From assembly GCA_028829895.1 (NCBI GenBank), contig CM054177.1, positions 46,023,164 through 46,087,163 on the forward strand: DNA of 64,000 nucleotides. Direction: 5' to 3'. The translations under genes and the position numbers were made by a program. Positions 47,834 through 58,285 of the stretch are shown here, one piece after another. Below the pieces are notes generated by a model. It had not been told where the DNA came from, did no database searches, and was given only the letters and a program-made list of their open reading frames with translations. Source of the stretch: Sinotaia quadrata. Lineage: Eukaryota; Mollusca; Gastropoda; Architaenioglossa; Viviparidae. How positions within the stretch are numbered: position 1 is the stretch's first letter; the number at the start of each line of letters is the position of its first letter.

Positions 47834-47982
47834 AGTATTAAGATACAGAAGAGGAAGGGTAAATTCTAAAAAAAAAGAAACAAACGTCCAAATACATGTA
47901 CCCTTTACGTTCAACGATGGGGAGAAAAGAAAAGACAACTCTCACAAACCCCAATTCAAGAGGCGTTATATAATATATCTTC

Positions 47983-48797
47983 TCAGTTCACCTGCCACTC
48001 TGCTCTGGATATCGGGAGCGTGCCACAACGCATTACACCAGTCAGCACGCGCACTGCTCGTGCTGCGCGCGCCTCTTGTAGACAGGACACCGTAAGGTGG
48101 TGCAGAAATCTAAAATACACCGAGTCCCGTTTCCAACCGCGACAAAAATCCAACTTTCTGTCTCTGGCCTTCAGAGCTTCTAACTCTCCCGCGCAGGTGG
48201 CATCGCGGACCTCAAAGCCTTCTGGGAGTAGCGTGGGCAGTACTGCCTCACTGGGTGAGAAAGGGGAAAAAAAGGAACTTCGCACAACTTCAAGCTCGGC
48301 TTGACATCTGTGCATCACTTTGTAGTTTGAAGTAGGCGCGGCTTGCCAAGACGGAGGTTTGCAAATACAGGTGGTTGGGCAACACCTACATGACTTTTGG
48401 TGGATTAGTGCTAGAAGTAACTGTCTTGTCGTCTGACGGTGTCTGACCCAGCGCACCTGTTTACGGCGCGGAGGCCAGCCGCGAATGAGCGAACAAGTTA
48501 AGCCGAAGCGATAAGTGCAGGAAGTTTGGGCTGTGCGGTTCGTTGGGAATTCGAGATGCGTATATTTATATGTACGTGTCGGACTGTTTACTTTCCTGTC
48601 AACGTGGATTCTTCCTCCGGGCGCCGTCTGGAACAGCCGTTTGGAAACTGCAGTGTCTGCTACTGAAAAGTTGCTAGCTAGTGGAAAGATTGTGGCACCA
48701 GGGATGATTTTACTTTTGTAAATGAAGGGCCGGACATGGCGCGTCCTCGACAACTCCGCAGTGGACAGGGAGCGTTCCGTTTTCAGCAGTTCGTGAC
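47983..48797 (-). CDS. Long non-repetitive open frame in a CpG-rich island; possible exon
   Basis: The minus strand is open for about 270 codons from an upstream TAA near 48800 to a stop at 47983. It is the longest frame here that is not a tandem-repeat artefact. It has no ATG near its left end; the first methionine is far inside, just before HRCQAELEV, so it cannot be a simple single-exon gene. It would need to be an internal or terminal exon. It is cysteine- and arginine-rich (SCRCCPTTCICKP, RGWPPRRKQVRWVRH) without a recognised domain. The region is CpG- and GC-rich, which lowers stop frequency, so chance openness is quite possible. The plus strand has shorter overlapping frames. Confidence 0.2.
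47990..48780. promoter_or_regulatory. CpG-rich island, candidate promoter/first-exon region
   Basis: This is the most GC- and CpG-rich stretch in the window and has no tandem repeats. A TATATAATATAT string sits at its left border (about 47967) and three TGACGT sites at its right border. Either strand could be transcribed. Confidence 0.35.
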
Positions 48798-48920
48798 GTT
48801 AGGTTGAAAGGTAGTGCAAACGTTCCGTTTTCAGCCTGTTCGTGACGTCACATTGAAAGGTAGTAATACATTACTACGTTTTAAGCCTTTTCGTGACGTC
48901 CTGTTGAAAGGTGGTAATAC
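48773..48920. repeat. Three-copy tandem repeat, about 48-52-bp unit, each with TGACGT
   Basis: 'cgttccgttttcagcctgtt' then 'cgtgacgtcacattgaaagg' then 'tagtaatac' occurs three times. The middle copy has a full palindromic CRE, TGACGTCA, at 48843-48850; the outer copies have TGACGTTA and TGACGTCC. Confidence 0.9.
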
Positions 48921-49354
48921 TTATATAAACGTGCAAGTTGTAACAGTTGCGTTTACTGGCTGTTTGTAGATATAAAGAGTAATGAGCACAACAAATGCAC
49001 GTTTTAATGATTAACTTAATTCTAGCGCAAAAACTAAATTCTGCAAAACTTGAGCGCACTTAAATTAAAAGTCTAAAATTAACATTAAAGTGAACACGAG
49101 TACACATGACTTAGAAACTGCAATGGATTGGTTTCAAACATTACAGCTATTCAGATGGTGGGCTGAATGATTAATTAAAGTAGGTGAAAAAGATGAAAGA
49201 AGTAATTGAATTCTATGCGGACAGTAACTTCGCTTGCATGTGAGATGATGAAAGTAAAACCAGATGGAAATCCAGGTATGCAGATTTGTAATTAATAAAA
49301 TGGCAGTTCTTTGATTGTCTGCATGCTCACATGTAACGTTATTATTGTACAAAC
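48921..49354. other. Unique AT-rich sequence
   Basis: No recognised features. Confidence 0.5.
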
Positions 49355-49357
49355 GTG

Positions 49358-49419
<62 letters not shown>

Positions 49420-49424
49420 GTCTC
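49358..49424. repeat. (ATCT)n microsatellite
   Basis: About 15 atct units. Confidence 0.98.
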
Positions 49425-49900
49425 TCTAACTGTCCATTGCCCGTCCGTCTACTCTCTGCCCATCCTAACGTCCGATTTGCGTTCATTAGTCCGTCTATTT
49501 ATCTACACTCAGCATAGTTATTTTGGGTGTGTATACTCCCACTACTTCAAATTATGTCACACATTCCCCACTCATCTACCACTAATAGAAACTTCGCTTA
49601 TTAATGTTAATTAACAAAAACATTCATTGTCATCTTATTAAATCTCTCTCTCTCTCTCTAGTCATGTTCTTTCTAACTCTACAGTCAAGTGCTCATTGTT
49701 GTGCAACCTAAAAACTAAACACTAACGACTGCAAACATACTTACCAGAGTTCCTAGTAAGTAGTATGTTCAATTTGTAAACGTCTAGTGCTTACTAAGTA
49801 AATGATCTCTATAAATATTAATACTAGTTCAGATAATTTCACAGTCAAACGTTATTATATAAAGCTAAAAGCAATTTGTTTGAAACACGACATACACTCC
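49425..49900. other. Unique sequence, short (CT)n run at about 49646-49661
   Basis: No gene is recognised. Confidence 0.5.
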
Positions 49901-49901
49901 A

Positions 49902-50225
49902 TCACAAGCTTAATACATCAACAACATCCGTTGTATCTCGATGGCATTCAATTGTACAAGTCCAGTCGTCGCCCGACTGAAATCGATATACAAGTACCAT
50001 CCCTGGCTCAGAGTGCGCCTCAGCCATAAATTCATGAATCTCGTGCCGCCACAGTGCAGATGAATTGTGGCGAATTTGGTGGCATTCTGGGCAAAGCAGG
50101 AAGCACTTGACCCCAGTCAGTCTTTTAATGGTCGTCACTAGGAAGACGCTATGGTTTTCACGCCTCTTTTCATTTCGATAACACTGTGAGCTTCTGGATG
50201 TAAGCAGACTACGGAAACCAGACAC
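49902..50225 (-). CDS. Unassigned 107-codon open frame with a C2H2-like cysteine/histidine cluster
   Basis: A non-repetitive minus-strand frame that opens after a TAA and starts with GTG, so it has no ATG at its left end. It contains CPECHQIRHNSSALWRHEIH: C-x2-C, twelve residues, then H-x2-H with leucine three before the first histidine. This approaches a C2H2 zinc finger but has a short H-H spacing and lacks the usual phenylalanine. The following text (MVLVYRFQSGDDWTCTIECH) reads like ordinary protein. It could be an exon, a pseudogene fragment or chance. Confidence 0.25.
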   Translation of the reverse strand: MSGFRSLLTSRSSQCYRNEKRRENHSVFLVTTIKRLTGVKCFLLCPECHQIRHNSSALWRHEIHEFMAEAHSEPGMVLVYRFQSGDDWTCTIECHRDTTDVVDVLSL

Positions 50226-50352
50226 TTAGACCAGATATCTAAGCCAGATGTGGACACAAAATACTGAGACATCATTTGTCCATTAGGCCATATATCTAAG
50301 CCAGATGTGGACACAAAATACTGAGACATCATTTGTCCATTAGACCGTAGAG
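50226..50352. repeat. Two-copy tandem duplication, about 61 bp
   Basis: 'atatctaagccagatgtgga' then 'cacaaaatactgagacatca' then 'tttgtccattag' is repeated almost exactly. Confidence 0.95.
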
Positions 50353-50550
50353 TGGCGTAGACCATGTATTCTTTAAATAACTAAGCAGTGACCTGCCGTG
50401 TAACTTGTAATTGAACATGGTCGTTGACTAGCAACACATGCACTTGTCGGATTGGTCAGTTGTGTACTAACTAGGCAGTGGTAGCAACAAACAACACAAT
50501 TTAGGATGGTTAAAATTTTATCGGATATTTATAGACAAAGAGTTTTAGAG

Positions 50551-50551
<1 letters not shown>

Positions 50552-50598
<47 letters not shown>
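50552..50598. repeat. (GT)n microsatellite
   Basis: A gt run of about 45 bp. Confidence 0.97.
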
Positions 50599-50814
50599 TT
50601 GTGTGTATATGTGTGCGTGCGTATATGTATATGTGTTTAGGCAAATCAACAAACTTTCTTCAACGCTCAGTGAATGACAGTCTCGTCTTTTTGCTAGGCG
50701 CGTATTGCCTACTTCTGATGCTCTTGTCATTCGATCTGTGTCAAACTCAAATCCTATCATCATCATTCTTCTGAAATCAAGCAACACGCTTATCAGATCC
50801 GACATAAGTACAAT

Positions 50815-51388
50815 TTACATTAGTACAATGTTCTAGACACTAGTATAATGTACTGGACACTAGATTAATATTTACACAATAGTATAGTGCTATAAACACT
50901 AGATTACTATTTTAGATATTAGACTGCTAGATCATTGTTTCAGTCACTGAATCATTATTATGGGCAATAGGGCAATGGCTTCGATACTACATCATGGATA
51001 CAATTATTCTGGACGCTAGAACATATTTTAGAAACTAGATATTTGTTATGGACACCATATATTTGATTTAGGTAATCAATCATTATTCATTACGCTAATA
51101 CATTGTTTTTATGAACGTTAGATAATTGTTATTTACACTAGATATTTGTTATAAACGCTAGATATTTGTTATTTACACTAGATATTAGATATTTTTTGTG
51201 GACACTCGACATTTGCCATGGACACTAGATATTTTTGATTTAGGCGACAAATCATTTTTCAGGACACTAGCACATTGTTTAAGAAATTAGTATATATGCA
51301 ATATTGCAGAATTAAATCATCGTTTTTAAAAACAGAATTTTAGTTAAGCACTAGGATAATATTTTAGGCAGAAGCACAATGTTTTCGA
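50815..51388. repeat. Degenerate tandem repeat, about 25-30-bp unit, about 570 bp
   Basis: Variants of 'gacactagatatttgttatg' and 'cactagatcattgtttta' recur throughout with drifting length. The 21-bp host part of the next array ('atcagatcattgttttaga') is clearly one more unit of this repeat. Confidence 0.85.
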
Positions 51389-51724
51389 CATCAGATCATT
51401 GTTTTAGACCAGTGGTTCTTAACCTGGGGTCATCAGATCATTGTTTTAGACCAGTGGTTCTTAACCTGGGGTCATCAGATCATTGTTTTAGATCAGTGGT
51501 TCTTAACCTGGGGTCATCAGAGCACTGTTTTAGACCAGTGGTTCTTAACCTGGGGTCATCAGATCATTGTTTTAGATCAGTGGTTCTTAACCTGGGGTCA
51601 TCAGAGCACTGTTTTAGACCAGTGGTTCTTAACCTGGGGTCATCAGATCATTGTTTTAGATCAGTGGTTCTTAACCTGGGGTCATCAGATCATTGTTTTA
51701 GATCAGTGGTTCTTAACCTGGGGT
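51389..51724. repeat. Minisatellite, 42-bp unit, exactly 8 copies, containing a hAT-type terminus
   Basis: Each unit is 21 bp of the neighbouring host repeat (catcagatcattgttttaga plus c/t) followed by 21 bp, 'cagtggttcttaacctgggg' plus t. The second half is the 5' terminal sequence of the miniature element that starts in the last unit at 51704. 8 x 42 = 336 bp exactly. The 170-codon frame (SDHCFRPVVLNLGS period) is an artefact of a stop-free unit divisible by three. Confidence 0.96.
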
Positions 51725-51915
51725 CCATGGGCAGGCTTCAGTACAATCAGGAGGTCCGTGAAAATAAGATATTCATTATATTTTTATATTTTGCTTATGT
51801 GCATTTTTTTCTATGGAAGGGGTCCATAGCTTTCACTAGGTTCTCAAGGGGGGCTGTGACTAAAAAAAAAAAAATTCAAAGAGATCCGTGACTGAAGAAA
51901 GGTTAAGAACCACTG
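51704..51915 (+). mobile_element. Non-autonomous hAT-type miniature transposon (MITE), 212 bp
   Basis: It begins CAGTGGTTCTTAACCT and ends AGGTTAAGAACCACTG, a perfect 16-bp terminal inverted repeat. The CAGTGGTTCTYAACC terminus is typical of hAT (Charlie/MER5-like) elements. Interior blocks 'ggggtccatag', 'ggtccgtgaaaa' and 'gatccgtgac' also look like that group. The flanking 8-mers, ttttagat or ttttagac on the left and cttttgac on the right, match at 5-6 of 8 positions, compatible with an old 8-bp target duplication. It has no coding capacity. Confidence 0.85.
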
Positions 51916-51954
51916 CTTTTGACATTTGATCAATGTTTGATAATGATAATTTGA

Positions 51955-52080
51955 TAATGATCACTCACGCCAACCGCCACCTAGTTAATGGTTATTATTA
52001 ATTAATTAATCATCAATAATTAATTACAAGTGATGAGAATCATAATTTATGTTCTTAATAATTCCCCAGCAGAGACCCAA
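51955..52080 (+). repeat. Dispersed repeat family B, short copy
   Basis: It shares 'cacctagttaatggttatta', 'taattacaagtgatgagaat' and 'ttatgttcttaataattcc' with 29435-29540 and 52530-52620. Similarity fades after about 52080; 'cccattaag' at 52370 may mark a further piece. Confidence 0.75.
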
Positions 52081-52516
52081 GTAACTGATAACCTTTAAAT
52101 CTAGTTACTGAAAATGCACAATCATTGTAAACAATATAATCTCCACACATCACTAATGGAAACTATATCAATACAGAATGCAGTCAATAATTATAAATCA
52201 AAATGTTAATAAAAAAAAAAAAAAACGTTTAAAAGAGAAAAAAATGGGCAGACAAATCAAGACAGTTCTAGATAGTGTTATAAAAATAATGAGTAAAATA
52301 AGATTGCTTTCTAAATGTCTATTTCACTAGTAAAAATTATCTCTTTCTAGCTCTGTTTTAGTCTAGGATTTCCCATTAAGTTCTAAGCTCAACACATTTT
52401 TCAACAATTGTTTTCTGCATTTACCAATTTCAACATTGACAATGGCAATTACTCTTAAAAAAAAAAAGAAGAACAAATTTGAACTCATCCCCGGAAGAGC
52501 CCACCCACTTTATGTG

Positions 52517-53060
52517 ATGCCAATGCTACCTAGTTAATAGTTATGATTATTATTAATTATTCATCCATAAATAATTGCAAGTGATGAGAATCTTAATTTA
52601 TGTTATTAATAATTCTCTAGAAGACACCACTCATCTCTCTCACTTGGCGGATATGCGGGCGCCGTAACGTTTTCTCTCTCCCACAACCTCTCCCAATCAG
52701 TCAGTTAACAACATTAAGCTAACACCACCTTTCATGACTGGACTTCGTGTCACACCAAATTCAAGTGATTAGACAATAGAATTCTCTACAGCATGTAAAC
52801 TTTTGATCTCAGCCCCTTTGACTGGTCTCGTTGTCATAAAACATAACCATTGGATAATAAAACGACTCATCCAGTTGAAATTGTTTGCATTGCATCAGCA
52901 ATTTCTAGCAAATTCTCAACTCAAGTGTTTACTCCAATTCCTACACTTACAAAAACACCATCACAAGGAGTGCTCAAGGTTGGGTTACTCTGACAGGTGA
53001 AAAGTTTATAAACAATTAAATTAAAAAATAGGGAGTGGCAAATTTACTCTACCACACTAT
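52517..53060 (+). repeat. Dispersed repeat family B, copy lacking the central segment
   Basis: It matches the two ends of the 29.4-30.75 kb copy but lacks its middle 0.75 kb. It is followed at once by an (ATCT)n microsatellite. Confidence 0.8.
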
Positions 53061-53135
<75 letters not shown>

Positions 53136-53200
53136 CCTACCTACCTATCTACATACCTATCTATCTGTCTGTCTGTCTGTCTGTCTATCTATATATATCT
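53058..53200. repeat. (ATCT)n microsatellite with (ACCT)n and (CTGT)n variants
   Basis: About 18 atct units, then acct and ctgt variants. Confidence 0.98.
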
Positions 53201-53226
53201 CACATATTACCTGCACAGATATATAT

Positions 53227-53567
53227 TAGACCTGCCCATTTTCACGATTAATCTTCTGATTAATCGCTAAGAAGTTTTAGCGATTAATTTATTTCATGAC
53301 GATTAAATTTCAACTAATTTTCTCCCTTACTTACTGAAGCAATGCCGATATTTAGTTGCACCGGAAGTTTTTATTTGTTATTATTTTTTACTGCCAAAAA
53401 TGGCCGATTGTAGATGAAAGATTATTAACCGGTTAAAGGTAAATTGCGTGACCATTTTGGTTTTAAAGTAGACGATAACAACAAAGTTATTTATTTTTAT
53501 CTATTAATTAATCGTTAATTGTTGTAAGATTAATCGTCAAAGAAATTATTAATCATTAACAGCCCTA
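53227..53567 (+). mobile_element. hAT-like miniature element, 341 bp
   Basis: It starts TAGACCTGCCCATTTT and ends ATTAACAGCCCTA. The reverse complement of the end, TAGGGCTGTTAATGATT, matches the TAGGGCTGT-type hAT terminus, while the left end is mutated. Subterminal CGATTAATC-like blocks occur in inverted orientation at both ends (53243-53270 and 53528-53538). It is flanked on both sides by atatatat, an 8-bp match that could be a target duplication but is low complexity. No coding capacity. Confidence 0.65.
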
Positions 53568-53885
53568 ATATATATGATATGTATTAATAAGTGTCTGGTC
53601 GTATTAATACGTTGGAAATGTAATGATTGTAGCTTGAAATAAACTCTGTATTTTCCCCCCTTCCCACTGGCTCCGTAGCAAATCAAACGATTGTCATTTG
53701 ATAGTTGGTAAATAATCAACAACAACAAGAAGACATTTTGCAATTTGCCATGTAGAAAAAGAAGACTACACAATATTTATATTACGATCTGCAACTGCAG
53801 GCATTATCGTTATTGGAAGTATTCTTCGATTCACAAAATGCATGTAGATTACAAGAACAATAATGTAAAATTTAAGCATAATTTG
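53568..53885. other. Unique sequence without a recognised gene
   Basis: Short frames only. Confidence 0.5.
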
Positions 53886-53887
53886 TC

Positions 53888-54265
53888 TGTGACTGCGGGC
53901 ATACTTTGATGGGGTTCTTGCCTGTGACTGCATGCATTCTTTCAAGGGGTTCTTATGGGTGACTGCAGCCATTCTTTCAAGGGGTTCTTATGGGTAACTG
54001 CAGGCATTCTTTCTAGGAGTTCTTATTGGTGACTGCAGGCATTTTTTGGTGGGGTTAACATCTGAGACTGCAGGCATTCTTTGATGGGGTTCTTATTGGT
54101 GACTGCAGGCATTCTTTGATGGGGTTAACATCTGAGACTGCAGACATTCTTTCAAGGGATTCTTATTGGTGACTGCAGGCATTCTTTGATGGGGTTAACA
54201 TCTGAGACTGCAGGCATTCTTTGATGGGGTTCGTGGTCTCTAACTTAAGCCTTCTTTGATGGGGT
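53888..54265. repeat. Minisatellite, about 33-35-bp unit, about 11 copies
   Basis: The unit is 'gactgcaggcattctttgat' then 'ggggttcttattggt', alternating with a shorter 'ggggttaacatctga' type, so long and short units partly alternate. Confidence 0.95.
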
Positions 54266-55145
54266 TCATGAGCCCTGAAACTCCTTGCCGGACAAAGCTC
54301 AAACTCTTTCGAGTTCGTCGTCTCTTGCAATGCAGCAACAACAACCACCACCACCCGCACTCCACACGCAGCGCTCTGAATGGAATGCTTTCGTTATGTC
54401 TCTGGCGGTCTTCACACCGCTCTCTTGTCTGGATGCATGCAGCTCTACTTGAGCAGTCATTATATTTCACTTACAAATACTTATTAAGCGATCCGTATAT
54501 ACGTGACGGCGTTCTTTTGTTTTTTTGTTTCATTCGTTTGCTGGGATCTTTCCACACATACACAAATGCGCGCACGCACACACGCACACACACACACACA
54601 CATACTTCAGACACGCATTGAAGTCAGATGAACTGAGTTATCTTGTTTGCCTTGCGATTACGAAATAAATGCAAGTTGTAGTTGTGTACAGGTCGGTTGA
54701 TCTGCATGATGATGACTGCTGCTATTCTGGCACGACTTCACAAAGTTGTTCTTACTTTCTTAAAGTGAAATAATTCACTTTTCGGCCGCTCCAGTTGACA
54801 TTACAAAGATAATGGAAGAAATATAAAGTGAGTAACTCATCTAAGCTATGGAAAGCGATCGATACGCTAAGAACGGATTAAATAAGCGTTGAATATTGTT
54901 TCAGTAATAATTATTTCTTCATTCTAGAACTACCGTCATGATCCACCTAAATACAAAGAGTGCTGGAAACCTACCAACAAAACTTACTCTCTGATCGATC
55001 ATATACTGATTTTTTGTGTGTGTGTGTGTGTGTGTGGTACAATTATATGTATAACCAGGTAAAGGTTAATAGAAAATACCAATTTGTCTTTTTACAATCC
55101 TGTGTTTCTTTACTGTAGTACCCCCCCCCCCAATCCAATAAGCAA
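54266..55145. other. Unique sequence with (CA)n at 54572-54602, (GT)n at 55015-55037 and poly-C at 55121-55131
   Basis: The 121-codon plus frame at 54256-54621 starts in the array and ends in the CA microsatellite; no domain is recognised. Confidence 0.45.
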
Positions 55146-55147
55146 AT

Positions 55148-55398
55148 TTGGAAGTAATGGTGACCAAATATTTCAGTGGCCACCCAGCTAAATATTTACA
55201 TTGACCTTTTAAAACCCAATATGGATAGTGTGAAGTAATGGTGCCCTAACATTTCAGTGGCCACCCTGCTAAATATTTACATTGACCTTTAGTGTAAAGT
55301 AATGGTGCCCAAACATTTCAATGACCACCCAGCTAGATATCTATATTGACCTTTAATAATCCAGTATGCAAATTTTGAAGTAATGGTGCCCAAACCTG
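55148..55398. repeat. Tandem repeat, about 70-90-bp unit, 3 copies
   Basis: 'aagtaatggtgcccaaacat' then 'ttcagtggccacccagctaa' then 'atatttacattgacctttaa' recurs three times. The middle copy lacks about 20 bp. Confidence 0.92.
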
Positions 55399-55820
55399 CA
55401 GCTTCAAGTTCACCATAACGAAAACTTCCTAACATTAATATGAGATTATTTCATTAGAAAATAATATTATTAAAATGTTATTATTCCCCCCCCCCCCAAA
55501 AAAAAAAAAAAATGGATAATCATGAAATTACTACATTTAAAAAAAAAATCCAGAAATCCAAACAGCCCGTTGGCCTCAGACGCCGTTTGCACTTTAATTT
55601 AAACCTGGAACCTCTCTGTGCACGCCTGGTATAAAGCTTATCCCACAATTTAATATCTTATTCTTTTCTGTAAAAAGATAATAATTTTAAAGAGATCTTA
55701 TTCTTTGCTTTATTACCATTCTAACGCCGTTAACGTTGAGTTGATTTCACTCTTAATATTTACATTTGCGAGTACTCTTATGTGCCTGAGAGAAGTCAGA
55801 AAAAGAGGCATATATGCCTG
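55399..55820. other. AT-rich sequence with a poly-C/poly-A tract at 55487-55512
   Basis: No recognised features. Confidence 0.5.
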
Positions 55821-55824
55821 TTTT

Positions 55825-56013
55825 TGTGTTGTGTGTGTATGTGTGTGTGAGGGGACGCGTGTGAATATAAATGTGTGTGAGGGCGGGGACGTATGTGAAT
55901 CTGTGAGGGGACGTGTATGAATATAAATTGTGTGTGTGTGTGTGTGTGTAGGTGTAGGTGTACATTTTCGCGCTGTGCGCGTGTGCGTGTAAAGGTGAAA
56001 TCTGTGTATATTT

Positions 56014-56061
<48 letters not shown>

Positions 56062-56146
56062 CCGCATGCATATATACGCGTTCGTGCGCTTATGATTCTT
56101 CACAGACACACAAACACACACACACATATGCACACACGCATACACC
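55825..56146. repeat. GT-rich degenerate stretch with (GT)n at 56016-56058 and (CA)n at 56103-56125
   Basis: It includes 'gaggggacgtgtatgaatat' variants two to three times (55848-55930). Frames on both strands are artefacts. Confidence 0.92.
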
Positions 56147-57120
56147 TTCTCCCTACTACTTATCACGTCCAAAGGGTTCTTTAGTCCTCCACACACAGCT
56201 ATTCTCAATTCGTGATTTTGCTGTTCTCATTAATTTATGGATTGCTTCAGAGTGGCATTTGCTGACAAATGCCGCTGCCTACGTGTAAAATTGTCAGTAC
56301 ACCCACTTTCTCTATGTGCACGATTTCTACTGCAGTTTGTGTTGTTCGTGTGAGGGCGCTTCAGTCGTGCCAGCAGTTCTCATTTGAACTCCATCACCTT
56401 GAAAGACAGCACAATAGCTGGCAAAGTATTAAGCTTAGATGCTAATGTCTCAACGAGTGTCAGTTTGAGGCCGCGATGGAGTGCTTGTGAGAGAAATCAA
56501 AAGCGGGAATGACTGCTGGTAACGAAGTCAACTTTGAGAGAAGGCCAAGCTGATTATTAACTAACCAGTACACATGCACTCTTATAAGTACGCCTCGATT
56601 CATTTGTAATGACGCAGGTGGACAATTCTTTGCTGCTAGACTGCACGGATTTGTTAATGAAGCTTAAGTTAAAAATATATTTAAATTTGCATTTTCAACC
56701 AATTCTACTGAAAGGATGTTGGGTGGCAATAATGTATATATATATATAGAGAGAGAGAGCATTTATGGAGTGTCTGAGAGTGAGAACGTTTAGAGATTAA
56801 CTGCTCCACGCAACGCCTTTCCATCTCCATCTTGAAATGTTACGAACCGACTTTCTTCTTTTAAGCTAAAAGCACCAGATTTTGTTTAATTTGGTGTTGT
56901 AACATTTTATTTTAAAATTAGCTATGGGTTTTACACATAAATCATCTATGGAATTTTACAACAAAGCTGACCAGCCCTTATATTTACATACTATTTATGG
57001 ACATGTAAACACTATTAACTAGTTTTTGATCCTGTGAGTATTATAAATTAGTTTTATGGCCTGTAAACATTACAAATTAGCTATGCTTATGCGCCTGTGA
57101 AACATTTATTTTACACTAAT
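56147..57120. other. Unique AT-rich sequence, short (TA)n(GA)n at 56736-56758
   Basis: No recognised gene. Around 57000-57110 'cctgtaaacattaaaaatta'-like blocks recur loosely. Confidence 0.5.
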
Positions 57121-57125
57121 AAAGA

Positions 57126-57212
57126 CAATCACCACTTAGCTCAAGACGTCCATTTTCTTTCACCACAGAAATACAGACTATCACCACTTAGTTCAAGACG
57201 TCCACCATGACT
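57126..57212. repeat. Two-copy tandem duplication, 54 bp
   Basis: 'atcaccacttagctcaagac' then 'gtccat' recurs after 54 bp. Confidence 0.9.
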
Positions 57213-57980
57213 ATAAAAAGGTGTTCTCCATGAATATGTGTAGACGTCCAACCTCCATAAAACATATAAATAGTTATTTAATTTAATGTTACGTAATAAA
57301 TTCAGTGATCTTGCTCTTTCACGCCATCACAGTAACATACATGCAGACATTATAAATAAAATATTTTTTTTAAGGTCTCGACGGCCCTAAACTGTTAATT
57401 TTTATGACAAAGAGAGTGTTGCACTAGTTGTACACTGGTAGTATTTTCTCTTGAAAACCATAATGAACAGGGAGACATGACAAAAGTAAGCAAAGTGATA
57501 GTACACAAGTTCACGCTAACTTCCTTTGAATATGATAACGTCATTTTGACAAATTATAATTATAAACCAGTTTTGTGCCTTTAAATATCAGCTCTGGAAC
57601 CTGAAATGCTGTAACTCATCTTTGAGTATTTCGGAGATAATGTACTTTATGGACTTTAAATATTTCAAATCAGTTTTGGGCATTCATCGATAATTATGTA
57701 CTTTCTTTTCAATCCTACGTTAACCCTCCCAGCAAATTCACTATTTGATAAAGTAGGCAATGTCTGACAATACACAAAAACCTGTGACTGCACAATCAAA
57801 GCAACAAAGAACTATACATTAACATTGGCGCATTTAGTAATGGTAATGATTTAAAAATACATATGGTTAAATTACTTAGCTGACTCATGATTAATCACTA
57901 ACGTGATCTTACAGATTTGCTGACAGAAATGTGTGTGCATAATGTTCATTGTGTAACTGAAGCAGTGAAGACATAGCCAC
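57213..57980. other. Unique AT-rich sequence
   Basis: No recognised features. Confidence 0.5.
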
Positions 57981-57981
57981 G

Positions 57982-58285
57982 TAGGCCTATTCATGTTTGT
58001 AAATGCTCAAGTATGCCTAATCATGTTTGTAAGCACTCACGTTGGCCTAAACATGTTTGTAAACACTCACTTTGGCCTAAACATGTTTGTAAACACCAAA
58101 ATAGGCTTAAAATAAACATGTTTGTAAATACTCAAATAGGCTTAAACATGTTTGTAAACACTCAAATAGGCTTAAATATGTTTGTAAATACTCGAGCAGG
58201 CCTAAACATGTTTGTAAACACTCAAAAAGGCTTAAATATGTTTGTAAATACTCGAGCAGGCCTAAACATGTTTGTAAACACTCTT
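57982..58285. repeat. Minisatellite, 30-bp unit, 10 copies, each with paired forkhead-like motifs
   Basis: The unit is 'aggcctaaacatgtttgtaa' then 'acactcaaat'. Every copy has TGTTTGTAA, and eight of ten read TGTTTGTAAACA or TGTTTGTAAATA, which contain the forkhead consensus RTAAAYA. The right five copies alternate AAACA and AAATA versions, i.e. a 60-bp dimeric higher-order repeat. Confidence 0.95.

Noticed and set aside
51379..51891. 170-codon frame with a 14-residue period
   Set aside because: It is a translation of the 42-bp hAT-end array and part of the MITE.
55753..56288. Several 90-150-codon frames on both strands
   Set aside because: All run through CA/GT microsatellites.
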